DNA of 64,000 nucleotides from Streptomyces seoulensis (GCA_013364255.1 CP054936.1:4370853-4434852); one strand, 5' to 3'; numbered from the stretch's first letter, positions 25,431-33,400 are shown. Notes: generated from the letters alone by a model not told the origin. Made by a program: numbers and translations.

Positions 25431-25696
25431 AGTACGCGTTCCGGTTCACCACGGCGGCACAGCGGCAGCTTCGGGCCATCGACCGGCCTGCCGCCATGCG
25501 CATCCTGGCCGCGCTGACCGCTCTCGGCGACGACCCGTACCGCGAGGACGCCGACATCAAGAAACTCACCGGCCCGTCCGGCCTCTATCGGCTCCGGGTC
25601 GGCAGCTACCGGGTCGCCTATCGGGTCGAAGACGGCGAGCTCGTCATCCTCGTCGTCAAGATCGGCGACCGGCGCGACGTCTACCGCGCCATCTGA
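25427..25696 (+). CDS. RelE/ParE-family toxin
   Basis: This 89-residue toxin starts with GTG overlapping the antitoxin stop. The sequence KYAFRFTTAAQRQLRAIDRP, then KKLTGPSGLYRLRVGSYRVAYRV and VVKIGDRRDVYRAI matches the RelE group, with the characteristic C-terminal R-x-x-Y. Family members cleave mRNA in the ribosome A site; ParE members instead act on gyrase. The conserved RLRVGSYRVAY and GDRRDVY positions favour a ribosome-dependent RNase. A perfect 13-bp hairpin follows the stop. The gene appears intact. Confidence 0.92.
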   Translation: MKYAFRFTTAAQRQLRAIDRPAAMRILAALTALGDDPYREDADIKKLTGPSGLYRLRVGSYRVAYRVEDGELVILVVKIGDRRDVYRAI

Positions 25697-25700
25697 GAGC

Positions 25701-25734
25701 AGGCGGTCCGGAGCCCTGAGACTCCGGACCGCCT
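25701..25734. terminator. Bidirectional hairpin terminator
   Basis: AGGCGGTCCGGAG (25701-25713) pairs with CTCCGGACCGCCT (25722-25734), between the toxin gene and the converging ppx gene. Confidence 0.85.
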
Positions 25735-25747
25735 CACAGCCGGAGGG

Positions 25748-26701
25748 TCACTCGTCGTCGAGTGCGGCATGCCAGGCGATGCCGTCGAGGATGTCGTGTT
25801 CGCTGACGACGACCTCCTCGGCGCCGGTTCGTTCCATGATCGCCAGCAGGACCAGGGCGCCCGCGCCGATCACGTCGACGCGGCCGGGGTGCAGGGAGGG
25901 GATCGCCGCGCGCTCGGCGTGCGTGGAGTGCAGCAGCCGCTCGGTGATCTCCCGGACGCGGTCGCGGGAGACCCGGGAGTGGTGGATGCGCGCGGAGTCG
26001 TACGCGGGCAGGTCCTGGGCGATCGCCGACACCGTCGTCACCGACCCGGCCAGCCCCACCAGCGTGTGCGCCGTGCGCAGCGGCACCGTCTCCTCTGCGA
26101 GGTCGAGGGCGGCCTCGACGTCGGCCCTTATCGCCGCGATCCGGTCCTCGGCGGGCGGGTCGCTCACCTCGCCGTCCCGCACCAGGTGGCGCTCCGTCAT
26201 CCGGACGCAGCCCACGTCCACCGAGCGCGCCGCCCGCACCCGGTCGTCGCCGACGACGAACTCCGTGGAGCCGCCGCCGATGTCCACCACCAGGAACGGC
26301 GTGGCGAGGTCCGTGCGCCCCGTCAGTTCCCGCGTCGCGCCGGTGAAGGAGAACTCCGCCTCCTGGTCGCCGGAGATCACCTCGGGCTCGACGCCGAGGA
26401 TGTCCACCACCCCGCGCACGAACTCGTCGCGGTTCTCCGCGTCCCGCGAGGCGGAGGTCGCGACGAACCGCACCCGCTCGGCGCCGTGCTCCTTGATGAT
26501 CCCGGCGTACTCGCGGCAGGCCGCGAAGGTGCGCTCCAGCGCCTCGGGGGCGAGCCGGCCGGTGCGGTCGACGCCCTGGCCGAGCCGCACGACCGTCATC
26601 CGCCGGTCCAGGTCGACGAGTTCGCCCGTCTCCGGGTGCACGTCCGCGACCAGCAGACGGATGGAGTTCGTGCCGCAGTCGACGGCGGCGACCCTGGTCA
26701 C
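25748..26701 (-). CDS. ppx: Exopolyphosphatase / pppGpp phosphatase (Ppx/GppA)
   Basis: This 317-residue enzyme of the ASKHA fold has the first phosphate loop RVAAVDCGTNSIRLLVADV and the second VVDIGGGSTEFVVGD. It is the short actinobacterial Ppx/GppA type, lacking the C-terminal HD-like half of the E. coli enzyme. It hydrolyses polyphosphate or pppGpp; which one cannot be decided from sequence. The GTG start overlaps the DUF501 stop by four bases. It is the last gene of the eno-ftsB-DUF501-ppx series conserved in actinobacteria. There are probably two such genes in a streptomycete genome. Confidence 0.92.
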   Translation of the reverse strand: MTRVAAVDCGTNSIRLLVADVHPETGELVDLDRRMTVVRLGQGVDRTGRLAPEALERTFAACREYAGIIKEHGAERVRFVATSASRDAENRDEFVRGVVDILGVEPEVISGDQEAEFSFTGATRELTGRTDLATPFLVVDIGGGSTEFVVGDDRVRAARSVDVGCVRMTERHLVRDGEVSDPPAEDRIAAIRADVEAALDLAEETVPLRTAHTLVGLAGSVTTVSAIAQDLPAYDSARIHHSRVSRDRVREITERLLHSTHAERAAIPSLHPGRVDVIGAGALVLLAIMERTGAEEVVVSEHDILDGIAWHAALDDE

Positions 26702-27309
26702 TTTCCGTCCTCCCCGATCTGCCGGGCGGCGAAGTGGCCGCTGCCGTCCTCCGTCGTCTCCAGGTGCCAGCCCTCGCCGGTCGGCACCGTCACGCACGGC
26801 CCCTTGCGCCACCACTCCGGCAGCATCGCGAGCGCCTCGTCGCCCAGCGGGTTCACACCCGGCCCGGCGGCCAGCGAGTGGGCGACCAGGACGTGCAGGC
26901 ACTTGACCCGGTCCGGCATGCCGCCCGCGCTCGGGAAGCCGGTCAGCTCCTCGATCTCGTCCCGGCGCCGGATGTAGTCCTCGTGCGCGGCCCGATACGC
27001 CGCCGCCAGCTCCGGATCGGCCGCCAGCCGCTCCGTCATCTCCTTCATCACGCCGTCGGCCTCCAGCGTGCCGATCGCCGAGTTGGCGCGCGGGCACGTC
27101 AGGTAGTACAGCGTCGGGAAGGGGGTGCCGTCGGGCAGCCGCGGGGCCGTCTCCACGACGTCCGGCTGCCCGCAGGGGCAGCGGTGCGCGATCGCGCGCA
27201 GCCCGCGCGGCGGCCGCCCGAGCTGCTGCCGGAACGCCTCGACGTCCGCTTCGGTGGGTTCGGTGCGCTCGGTGGGCGGCGGAGGGGTCTGCATGCCTGT
27301 CTTTCTCAT
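26698..27309 (-). CDS. DUF501 domain protein
   Basis: This 203-residue protein has the DUF501 hallmark LGRPPRGLRAIAHRCPCGQP, then LPDGTPFPTLYYLTCPRANS and a C-terminal MPDRVKCLHVLVAHSLAAG. The cysteines suggest a metal site. The start at 27309 overlaps the ftsB stop as ATGA; ATG at 27294 (MQTPPPP) is also possible because neither has a strong ribosome site. It lies between ftsB and ppx, an arrangement kept in most actinobacteria. Its function is unknown. The coupling suggests a link to division or to polyphosphate and ppGpp metabolism. Confidence 0.9.
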   Translation of the reverse strand: MRKTGMQTPPPPTERTEPTEADVEAFRQQLGRPPRGLRAIAHRCPCGQPDVVETAPRLPDGTPFPTLYYLTCPRANSAIGTLEADGVMKEMTERLAADPELAAAYRAAHEDYIRRRDEIEELTGFPSAGGMPDRVKCLHVLVAHSLAAGPGVNPLGDEALAMLPEWWRKGPCVTVPTGEGWHLETTEDGSGHFAARQIGEDGK

Positions 27310-27788
27310 CCGTTCACTGGCCGGGCGTCGGCCTTGTCGACTCCGTACCAGACATTGGTGTACCAGGGACGGCGGGCCGTCCCCTGCTCGGCGCGGGACT
27401 GCTTGGCCGGCCCCGGGTCGACCACGGTGAAGCCGGTCTCGCCGGGCATCACATAGTGCAGCCGCTGCCGGATCTGCTGCTCGGCGTACGCGTCGTCCTG
27501 CCAGCGCGCCTTGGCGTCGCGCAGCTGCTCGACCCGCTGCTGCGCCTGCTGCTTCTGCCGCTTCAGATCGGCGATGCCCTCGCGCTGGGAGACGTACTGC
27601 CGCATCGGGTACGCCAGCGCGACCACCATCGAGCAGACCACCAGCGCCAGCAGTGCGGCGCGCCCGGTCAGCCGGGAGCGGCGGGCCTGACGCCGGGTCT
27701 GGGAGCGGTAGACGCGGGCGGCGGTCTGCTCGCCGAGCAGCCTGAGCCTGGTCGCGGTGGAGAACCGGTCCCGGTCCCGCACGGCCAT
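27306..27788 (-). CDS. ftsB: Septum formation initiator FtsB/DivIC
   Basis: This 160-residue bitopic membrane protein has a basic cytoplasmic N-terminus and one transmembrane segment (about residues 43-62, AALLALVVCSMVVALAYPMR). A coiled coil (VSQREGIADLKRQKQQAQQR) and the conserved IRQRLHYVMPGETGF follow, as in FtsB/DivIC. It joins FtsL and FtsQ (DivIB) to activate septal peptidoglycan synthesis, which in streptomycetes matters mainly for sporulation septa. The ATG at 27788 follows GGGAGG. A strong terminator separates it from eno upstream, so it is probably transcribed from its own promoter together with DUF501 and ppx. Confidence 0.9.
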   Translation of the reverse strand: MAVRDRDRFSTATRLRLLGEQTAARVYRSQTRRQARRSRLTGRAALLALVVCSMVVALAYPMRQYVSQREGIADLKRQKQQAQQRVEQLRDAKARWQDDAYAEQQIRQRLHYVMPGETGFTVVDPGPAKQSRAEQGTARRPWYTNVWYGVDKADARPVNG

Positions 27789-27822
27789 CGTCCCGCCTCC
27801 CGTTCCTGTCCATTCACACGCG

Positions 27823-27867
27823 CGTACGTCCCCGGACACGGTACGGGACCGAGTCCGGGGACGTACG
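27823..27867. terminator. Hairpin terminator after eno
   Basis: CGTACGTCCCCGGAC (27823-27837) pairs perfectly with GTCCGGGGACGTACG (27853-27867), between the eno stop and the ftsB start on the same strand. Confidence 0.85.
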
Positions 27868-27914
27868 GACGACTGGCTGAACCGTGATTCCTCACGGCCC
27901 GGCGGCGGGGCGGG

Positions 27915-29216
27915 TCAGACCTTGGAGACCCCGGCGTCGCCCCGGAAGCGGGGGAACGCGCTGCGGCCGGCGTACACCGCGGCGTCGTCGAGGATCTCCT
28001 CGATGCGCAGCAGCTGGTTGTACTTGGCGACGCGCTCGGAGCGGGCCGGGGCGCCGGTCTTGATCTGGCCGCAGTTGGTCGCGACGGCCAGGTCGGCGAT
28101 GGTGACGTCCTCGGTCTCGCCGGAGCGGTGCGACATCATGCACTTGAAGCCGTTGCGCTGGGCCAGCTCGACGGCGTCCAGGGTCTCGGTGAGCGAGCCG
28201 ATCTGGTTCACCTTCACCAGCAGGGCGTTGGCGGAGCCCTCCTCGATGCCGCGGGCCAGACGCTCGGGGTTGGTGACGAACAGGTCGTCGCCGACGATCT
28301 GGACCTTCTCGCCGAGGCGGTCGGTGAGGACCTTCCAGCCGTCCCAGTCGTCCTCGAACAGCGGGTCCTCGAGGGAGACCAGCGGGTAGGCCGCCACCAG
28401 CTCCTCGTAGTACTCCGTCATCTCGGCGGCGGAGCGCTCCTTGCCCTCGAAGAGGTACTTGCCGTCCTTGTAGAACTCGGAGGCGGCGACGTCGAGCGCG
28501 AGGGCGATCTGCTCGCCGGGGGTGTAGCCGGCTTCCTTGATCGCTTCCAGGATCAGGTCCAGGGCCTCGCGGTTGGAGCCGAGGTTCGGGGCGAAGCCGC
28601 CCTCGTCGCCGAGACCGGTGGCCAGACCCTTGGACTTCAGGACCTTCTTGAGGGTGTGGTAGACCTCGGCGCCCCAGCGCAGCGCCTCGGAGAAGGACTC
28701 CGCGCCGATCGGGGCGATCATGAACTCCTGGATGTCCACGTTGGAGTCGGCGTGCGAGCCGCCGTTCAGGATGTTCATCATCGGCACCGGCAGCAGGTGC
28801 GCGTTGGGGCCGCCCAGGTAGCGGAAGAGCGGCAGGTCGCTGGCCTCGGAGGCGGCGTGGGCGACGGCGAGCGAGACGCCGAGGATGGCGTTGGCGCCCA
28901 GCGAGCCCTTGTTGTCGGTGGCGTCCAGGTCGAACATGGCCTGGTCGATCAGGCGCTGCTCGGTGGCGTCGTAGCCGACCAGCTCCGGGCCGATCTGCTC
29001 GATCACGGCGAGGACGGCCTTCTCGACGCCCTTGCCCTGGTAGCGGCTCGGGTCACCGTCGCGCAGCTCGATGGCCTCGAAGGCGCCGGTGGAGGCGCCG
29101 GACGGGACGGCGGCACGACCCGTGCTGCCGTCGTCGAGGCCGACCTCGACCTCGACCGTGGGGTTGCCTCGGGAGTCCAGGATTTCCCGGGCTACGACGA
29201 CGTCGATGGACGGCAC
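27915..29216 (-). CDS. eno: Enolase
   Basis: This 433-residue enzyme converts 2-phosphoglycerate to phosphoenolpyruvate. Motifs include AREILDSRGNPTVEVEV, SGASTGAFEAIELRDGD, MMNILNGGSHADSNVDIQEF, the metal and catalytic segments LGDEGGFAPNL and LVSLEDPLFEDDWDG, and the signature LLVKVNQIGSLTET followed by MMSHRSGETED. The GTG at 29216 is chosen because AAGGAG lies six bases before it; the in-frame ATG two codons upstream touches that site and is too close. The gene is monocistronic between two terminators. A TAGGCT at 29276-29281 (minus strand) could be its -10. Confidence 0.98.
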   Translation of the reverse strand: MPSIDVVVAREILDSRGNPTVEVEVGLDDGSTGRAAVPSGASTGAFEAIELRDGDPSRYQGKGVEKAVLAVIEQIGPELVGYDATEQRLIDQAMFDLDATDNKGSLGANAILGVSLAVAHAASEASDLPLFRYLGGPNAHLLPVPMMNILNGGSHADSNVDIQEFMIAPIGAESFSEALRWGAEVYHTLKKVLKSKGLATGLGDEGGFAPNLGSNREALDLILEAIKEAGYTPGEQIALALDVAASEFYKDGKYLFEGKERSAAEMTEYYEELVAAYPLVSLEDPLFEDDWDGWKVLTDRLGEKVQIVGDDLFVTNPERLARGIEEGSANALLVKVNQIGSLTETLDAVELAQRNGFKCMMSHRSGETEDVTIADLAVATNCGQIKTGAPARSERVAKYNQLLRIEEILDDAAVYAGRSAFPRFRGDAGVSKV

Positions 29217-29398
29217 GAGCATCTCCTTCGTGGATGTGACGCTTGAAGTGCGGGGCAGGTGTGCCTTGCGGCTAGAGCCTAACCGTCCCGGGACGCCGAC
29301 CGGCTGACCGACCGTCCCGTGGACAGGGTGACGGTACACATTGTTTCAGCACGGAACAAAGGGGCCGGTGACGGGGCCGGGAACAGAAGGTGAAAAAG

Positions 29399-29440
29399 CC
29401 CCGCCCCGGTGCGTACGGGGGAGAACGCACCGGGGCGGGG
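29399..29440 (-). terminator. Intrinsic terminator of the rpfA gene
   Basis: A perfect 16-bp stem (29399-29414 with 29425-29440) is followed on the minus strand by GGCTTTTTCACC. The T-tract is rare for this genome and makes this the clearest factor-independent terminator in the window. Confidence 0.9.
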
Positions 29441-29470
29441 AGCCCGTGGGGACGGGGGGTGTCGGCCCCA

Positions 29471-29495
29471 CGTGAGCGCCATGGTGGCGCTCACG
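29471..29495. terminator. Second small hairpin downstream of rpfA
   Basis: CGTGAGCGCCA (29471-29481) pairs with TGGCGCTCACG (29485-29495) around a three-base loop, 38 bases after the rpfA stop and upstream of the T-tract terminator. Confidence 0.6.
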
Positions 29496-29532
29496 CCTGG
29501 GCGGGGCCGGTGGCGGGCCTGGCCGCCCGCTG

Positions 29533-30303
29533 TCACTTCAGGTGCAGCTGCTGGCCCGGGTAGATGAGGTTGGCGTCCTCGACGATGTCCTTGTTGAGCT
29601 GGAACAGCTTCTCCCAGCCGCCCTGGACGTGGTGCGCGGTGGCGATGGAGCTGAGGGTGTCGCCGGCGACCACCTTGTACTCGCCGTCGCCCTTCTTGAC
29701 CTTCTTGCCGGTCGGGGTGGTGACGGTCTTCTTCGGGGCCGGGCGCGTCAGCGAGCGGTTGGCGCTCTGCTCCTCGGTGGAGCGGGTCGAGGTGCTGCTC
29801 TTGGAGCCGCTGCTCGACGACGAGGAACTCGACGAGGAACTCGACGACGAAGACGACGACGACGAGGAGGAGGACGAAGAAGAGGAGGAGGAGGACGAGG
29901 AGGAGCCGCTGCCGCCGCCGGAGGAGGACGAGGCGCCGGACAGGCCCTTGCCGCAGACCGGCCAGGCGCCCTTGCCCTGGCCCGCGAGGACCTTCTCGGC
30001 GACGGCGATCTGCGCCGACTTGCTCGCCAGGTCGGCGCGCGAGGCGTAGGCGGTACCGCCGAACGCGGCCCAGGTGGAGTTGGTGAACTGCAGGCCGCCG
30101 TAGAAGCCGTTGCCGGTGTTGATCGACCAGTTGCCGCCGGACTCGCACTGGGCGACCGCGTCCCACTCGGAGGTGGTGGCGGCGGAGGCGTTGCCCGCGG
30201 CCATCAGCGGGGCGGCCACGGCGGCGCCGGTGACTCCGGCGAGCGCGATGGCACGGGTGGCCTTGGAGGGACGACGGTGCTTGCCCTTGCTGGAAAACAG
30301 CAT
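29533..30303 (-). CDS. rpfA: Resuscitation-promoting factor with LysM domain
   Basis: This 256-residue secreted cell-wall hydrolase has a signal peptide ending near Ala41. A Rpf/transglycosylase-like domain follows (ATTSEWDAVAQCESGGNW, catalytic Glu54, then GFYGGLQFTNSTW), reaching to about residue 120. A run of about 40 serines (residues 124-164) acts as linker, and the C-terminus is a LysM peptidoglycan-binding domain (EYKVVAGDTLSSIATAHHVQ). Rpf enzymes cleave peptidoglycan to promote spore germination and growth. The mRNA leader contains a ydaO-type c-di-AMP riboswitch. AGGGGA precedes the ATG. The serine tract is encoded by repetitive TCG/AGC codons and is likely to vary in length. Confidence 0.95.
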   Translation of the reverse strand: MLFSSKGKHRRPSKATRAIALAGVTGAAVAAPLMAAGNASAATTSEWDAVAQCESGGNWSINTGNGFYGGLQFTNSTWAAFGGTAYASRADLASKSAQIAVAEKVLAGQGKGAWPVCGKGLSGASSSSGGGSGSSSSSSSSSSSSSSSSSSSSSSSSSSSSSSSSGSKSSTSTRSTEEQSANRSLTRPAPKKTVTTPTGKKVKKGDGEYKVVAGDTLSSIATAHHVQGGWEKLFQLNKDIVEDANLIYPGQQLHLK

Positions 30304-30317
30304 GGATGGATCCCCTC

Positions 30318-30465
30318 ACCGACGCCTGCGAGGTGAGCTGTCGGGTTCGGGCCGGTTGAGTTGCCCGGCCGTGCCTTTGGGGAGGCACGGCTTCACCCCC
30401 AGCCGCTCCGGTTCGACTGCCCGGCGCGGCACTTACCTTGGGTCCCCCGCTCCTGCCTGCGGCGC
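30318..30465 (-). promoter_or_regulatory. ydaO-type c-di-AMP riboswitch in the rpfA leader
   Basis: Reading leftward, the leader has GGGGGACCCAAGG, then GGGGTGAAGCC with an inserted hairpin (GCCGTGCC/GGCACGGC), GGCCGGGCAAC, and the diagnostic 3' block CCCGAACCCGACAGCTCACC followed by TCGCAGGCGTC. These match the ydaO/yuaA consensus (Rfam family ydaO). In S. coelicolor, rpfA is known to be controlled by such a riboswitch that lowers expression when c-di-AMP is high. The boundaries given are approximate. Confidence 0.92.
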
Positions 30466-30547
30466 ATGACGCGACGACTGTTCCCGTACGGCCGCTGGCA
30501 GGATTCGGCGTTGCGGCAGCCGGGGCTCGCGGTGACGAGCGGTCATG

Positions 30548-30577
30548 ACCGTAGACACGCGATCGACGGAATTTCAA
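30548..30577 (-). promoter_or_regulatory. rpfA promoter
   Basis: On the minus strand, TTGAAA (30572-30577), 18 bases and TACGGT (30548-30553) form a vegetative-type promoter. The transcript would start near 30541, giving a leader of about 240 bases that contains the riboswitch. Confidence 0.55.
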
Positions 30578-30656
30578 AGACGATCAGGGCTTCTGAGACT
30601 CATCCCACACTTTCCCCGAAAGGGACATTCGGTGCGAAGCGTGACGTGAACTGCCC

Positions 30657-31811
30657 CTACTTTGCGGCGTTTTCGGCGGGGACATCCAGGCTCTGACCGG
30701 CGGCGATGCGGTCGGGGTCGGAGCCGATGGCGCCCTTGTTCGCGGCGTACAGCGCGTGCCATCCGCCGTCCACGTCAAGGGAGTCGGCGATGGAGGCGAG
30801 GGAGTCGCCGGAGCGGACCGTGTAGGAGCCGCCGGCCGTGTCGGCGCTGAGGCCGTCGGTCCGGGAGGCGTGCCGGCCGCCCGCCGCGGCGGCGGAGCCG
30901 TCGGCCGGGTTCTCGGCGGCGCTGCCGCCACGGTGCCGGCCGCCACTCAGCGCCCCGGTGTCCACGAGGGCCGAGGAGCCCACGACTTGGCGGGGATCGG
31001 CCGGGTAGGCCGCGTCTCCGTAGTCGCCGGTCCCCGTGCCCGTCGAGGGCGTCGCGTCGGGCGCGCCGGAGGGGTGGGACGTGCCGGAATCGGCCGTGTC
31101 GTCCTTCTTCGTGGTGGAAGAGGAAGAAGAGGGGGAAGAAGGCGTATCGGTGTGCTTCGTGCCGGAGTCGGCCGGTCCGTTCGCCGAGTGGGACGTACCG
31201 GACTTACCGGGCGCATCGCCCGTCGTGCCGGTGTCGTCGGCCGAAGAATCGGACGAACCGGTGGAGTTGGCCGCATCATGGGACGAGTCGGACGGGCCCG
31301 GATCCTCGGAGCCGGAGGAACCGGAGGACTTGGCGGAACCGGTCGAACCGGACGACGTGCCGGTGTCCTTGCCGCCCTTGCCCGGGGCGGTGGACGGGGA
31401 GCCGCCCACGCCCGTGTCGACGTCGGCCGCGCCGGTGCTCTTGGTGAGCCCGGCGAGCAGTCCGCAGGTGTGCCAGGCGCCGGGGCCCCGGTCGGCGAGT
31501 ATCTTCTCGGCCACGGCTATCTGCTGGGACCGGCTGGCCTGGTCGGCGCTCGCGGCGTAGGTGAGGCCGCCGTACTGCTCCCAGTCGTCCTGGGTCAGCA
31601 GCAGGCCGCCGTAGTAGCCGTTGCCGTTGTCGGCGCTCCAGGAGCCGCCGGTCTCGCACTGGGCCACCTTGTCCCAGGTGGTGCCGTCGGCCGCGCTCGC
31701 GCCGGAGGCGGCGACGAGCGGGATCGCGATGGCGGAGCCGGTGACCCCGGCGGCGACGAGGAGGGCCGGAGCCTGGCGGGGGCGACGGTGACGACCGTTC
31801 CCGGAGAGCAT
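30657..31811 (-). CDS. Second resuscitation-promoting factor with long acidic Ser/Thr linker and LysM
   Basis: This 384-residue secreted protein has a signal peptide ending near residue 40. A Rpf domain follows (DGTTWDKVAQCETGGSW, Glu53, then NGNGYYGGLLLTQDDW). A roughly 190-residue linker rich in Ser, Thr, Asp and Gly comes next, then a C-terminal LysM-like domain (SYTVRSGDSLASIADSLDVD). It lies directly upstream of rpfA on the same strand but with its own promoter and without a riboswitch in its leader. From memory, the S. coelicolor counterpart is rpfC. The long linker could let the hydrolase reach through the wall. The start at 31811 follows AAAGG. Confidence 0.92.
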   Translation of the reverse strand: MLSGNGRHRRPRQAPALLVAAGVTGSAIAIPLVAASGASAADGTTWDKVAQCETGGSWSADNGNGYYGGLLLTQDDWEQYGGLTYAASADQASRSQQIAVAEKILADRGPGAWHTCGLLAGLTKSTGAADVDTGVGGSPSTAPGKGGKDTGTSSGSTGSAKSSGSSGSEDPGPSDSSHDAANSTGSSDSSADDTGTTGDAPGKSGTSHSANGPADSGTKHTDTPSSPSSSSSTTKKDDTADSGTSHPSGAPDATPSTGTGTGDYGDAAYPADPRQVVGSSALVDTGALSGGRHRGGSAAENPADGSAAAAGGRHASRTDGLSADTAGGSYTVRSGDSLASIADSLDVDGGWHALYAANKGAIGSDPDRIAAGQSLDVPAENAAK

Positions 31812-31878
31812 GCGGAGACCTTTCGGCGACAACGGTGACGGCGCGGCGGGCGGTGACCGCCGCCGCGCTGATGCGTGA

Positions 31879-31909
31879 AGGTAGCCGCTCCCGATCACTT
31901 GTCACAAGT
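31879..31909 (-). promoter_or_regulatory. Promoter of the second rpf gene with overlapping palindrome
   Basis: TTGTGA (31902-31907), 17 bases and CTACCT (31879-31884) form a promoter on the minus strand. The palindrome ACTTG-TCA-CAAGT (31897-31909) covers the -35. A second palindrome GTGATCAC lies at 31931-31938. Both could be regulator sites. Confidence 0.55.
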
Positions 31910-31963
31910 TAATGCCGCGTAGATCACGTGGTGATCACATAGTTGAACGTGTGTCAGCTTCGG

Positions 31964-32040
31964 GTCGGCCTCGCGTCGGCCTCGCGTCGGCCTCGCGTCG
32001 GTCTTGCGTCGGTCTTGCGTCGGCCTCGCGTCGGCTTTGC
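31964..32040. repeat. Seven tandem 11-bp repeats
   Basis: Seven consecutive 11-base units of the form GTCGGCCTCGC (two as GTCGGTCTTGC, one as GTCGGCTTTGC) begin at 31964, ending five bases before the P450 stop codon. They lie 57 or more bases upstream of the -35 of the second rpf gene. The period is one helical turn. Confidence 0.9.
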
Positions 32041-32045
32041 GTTCG

Positions 32046-33353
32046 TCAAGGAGTCGCGGAGGTGGCGGTGAACCGTACCGGCAGGGTGCGCAGGCCGCGC
32101 ATGATGAGGCCGCCGCGCCAGCGCAACTCCTCCGGGTCCGCGTCCAGTCGGAGGTCGGGGAGCCGGGTGAGGAGGGTGGCCAGCGCGGTCTGTCCCTCCA
32201 GGCGGGCGAGCGGGGCGCCCAGGCAGTAGTGGATGCCGTGGCCGTAGCCCAGGTGCTGGTTGTCCCGGCGGGCGAGGTCCAGGGTGTCCGGGTCGGCGAA
32301 CCGCTCCGGGTCGCGGTCGGCGGCGGCCAGCACCACGAGCACCGGATCGCCGGCCGCGATGTCCTGGCCGCCGAGGGTGAGCGGGCGGGTGGCGAAGCGC
32401 CAGGTGGCCATCTCCACCGGGCCGTCGTAGCGCAGCAGCTCCTCCACGCCGGTCGCCAGCAGGGCGTGCTCGCCCGCGGCGAGGGAACGTTGCAGCCGGG
32501 CGCGCTGCTCGGGGTGGGTGAGCAGGGCGTAGGTGCCGTTGCCGATGAGGTTGACGGTGGTCTCGAAGCCGGCGAACAGCAGGATGAAGGCCATGGCCGC
32601 GGCCTCGTTCTCGGTGAGGTGCTCACCGTGGTCGGAGGCGCGGATGAGACCGGAGATGAGGTCCTCGCCGGGGGCGGGTTCGGCGGGGAGCGCGAGGCGC
32701 TTGCGGTGGATGAGGTCGGCGAGGTAGCCGCGCATCTTCTTGACCGAGCGGGCGACTCCGCCGCGGGGGCCCTTGCCGTGGCGCTGGGGGTCCGGGGGCT
32801 CGCCCCCGGGGAGATGCAGCATCATGCCGGCCCAGTCGCGGAAGTCGTCCTGGTCCTCGCGGGGGACGCCGAGCAGGTCGCAGATGGCGTAGATGGGGAG
32901 CGGGAAGGCGAACTCGTGGATGAGGTCGGCGCTGCCCCGCTCGGCGAAGCGGTCGATGAGGTCGTCGGCGAGTTCCTGGACGCGGGGGGCGAACTCGGCC
33001 ACGCGGCGGGGGGTGAACGCCTTGCTGACCAGGCGGCGCAGGCGGGTGTGGTCCGGGGGGTCGATGTTGAGCAGGTGCGTCATCAGGGCGGCCTTGCGTT
33101 CGCCCGGGATGCCGGTCTTGCCCTTGGCGTGCGCGGGTTCGTCGTGATGCGCGGGGTTCTTGGACAGGCGGGGGTCGGCGAGGGCCTGCTTGGCGTCGGC
33201 GTAGCGGGTGACCAGCCAGGCCTCCACTCCGCTGGGGAGGCGGGTGCGGTGGGTGGGGGCGTGGTCTCTCAGCCAGGCGTAGGCGGGGTAGGGGTTGGTG
33301 GCGAAGTCCCAGGTGAAGAGGTCTGGGGCGGGGGTGGGTGGCTGGTCTTGCAT
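32046..33353 (-). CDS. Cytochrome P450 (CYP107-like)
   Basis: This soluble 435-residue P450 has the I-helix oxygen motif FILLFAGFETTVNLIGNG, the K-helix EELLRYDGP (ExxR type) and the haem loop GYGHGIHYCLGAPLARLEG, with Cys377 as ligand. The length and motifs fit bacterial CYP107. From memory, the S. coelicolor P450 at this place next to the rpf genes is CYP107U1. No ferredoxin or biosynthetic partner adjoins it, so the substrate and electron donor are unknown. It has an ATG start. Its 3' end abuts an 11-bp tandem repeat array, and its upstream flank carries an interspersed repeat. Confidence 0.93.
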   Translation of the reverse strand: MQDQPPTPAPDLFTWDFATNPYPAYAWLRDHAPTHRTRLPSGVEAWLVTRYADAKQALADPRLSKNPAHHDEPAHAKGKTGIPGERKAALMTHLLNIDPPDHTRLRRLVSKAFTPRRVAEFAPRVQELADDLIDRFAERGSADLIHEFAFPLPIYAICDLLGVPREDQDDFRDWAGMMLHLPGGEPPDPQRHGKGPRGGVARSVKKMRGYLADLIHRKRLALPAEPAPGEDLISGLIRASDHGEHLTENEAAAMAFILLFAGFETTVNLIGNGTYALLTHPEQRARLQRSLAAGEHALLATGVEELLRYDGPVEMATWRFATRPLTLGGQDIAAGDPVLVVLAAADRDPERFADPDTLDLARRDNQHLGYGHGIHYCLGAPLARLEGQTALATLLTRLPDLRLDADPEELRWRGGLIMRGLRTLPVRFTATSATP

Positions 33354-33400
33354 GGGGTGACCCTAGTCCGGGGGGTCGGGAGGTCGCCCCCGCCGCCCCT

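Noticed and set aside
31964..32040. PhoP box or SARP site as a firm call for the 11-bp array
   Set aside because: The 11-bp period fits, but the bases do not match the PhoP consensus and only loosely match SARP heptamers, so it is left as an unassigned repeat.
31895..32626. Minus-strand frame continuing the 11-bp array as Arg/Lys/Asp/Thr repeats
   Set aside because: The P450 occupies another frame and ends properly at 32046; the repeat translation is an accident of the 11-bp period.
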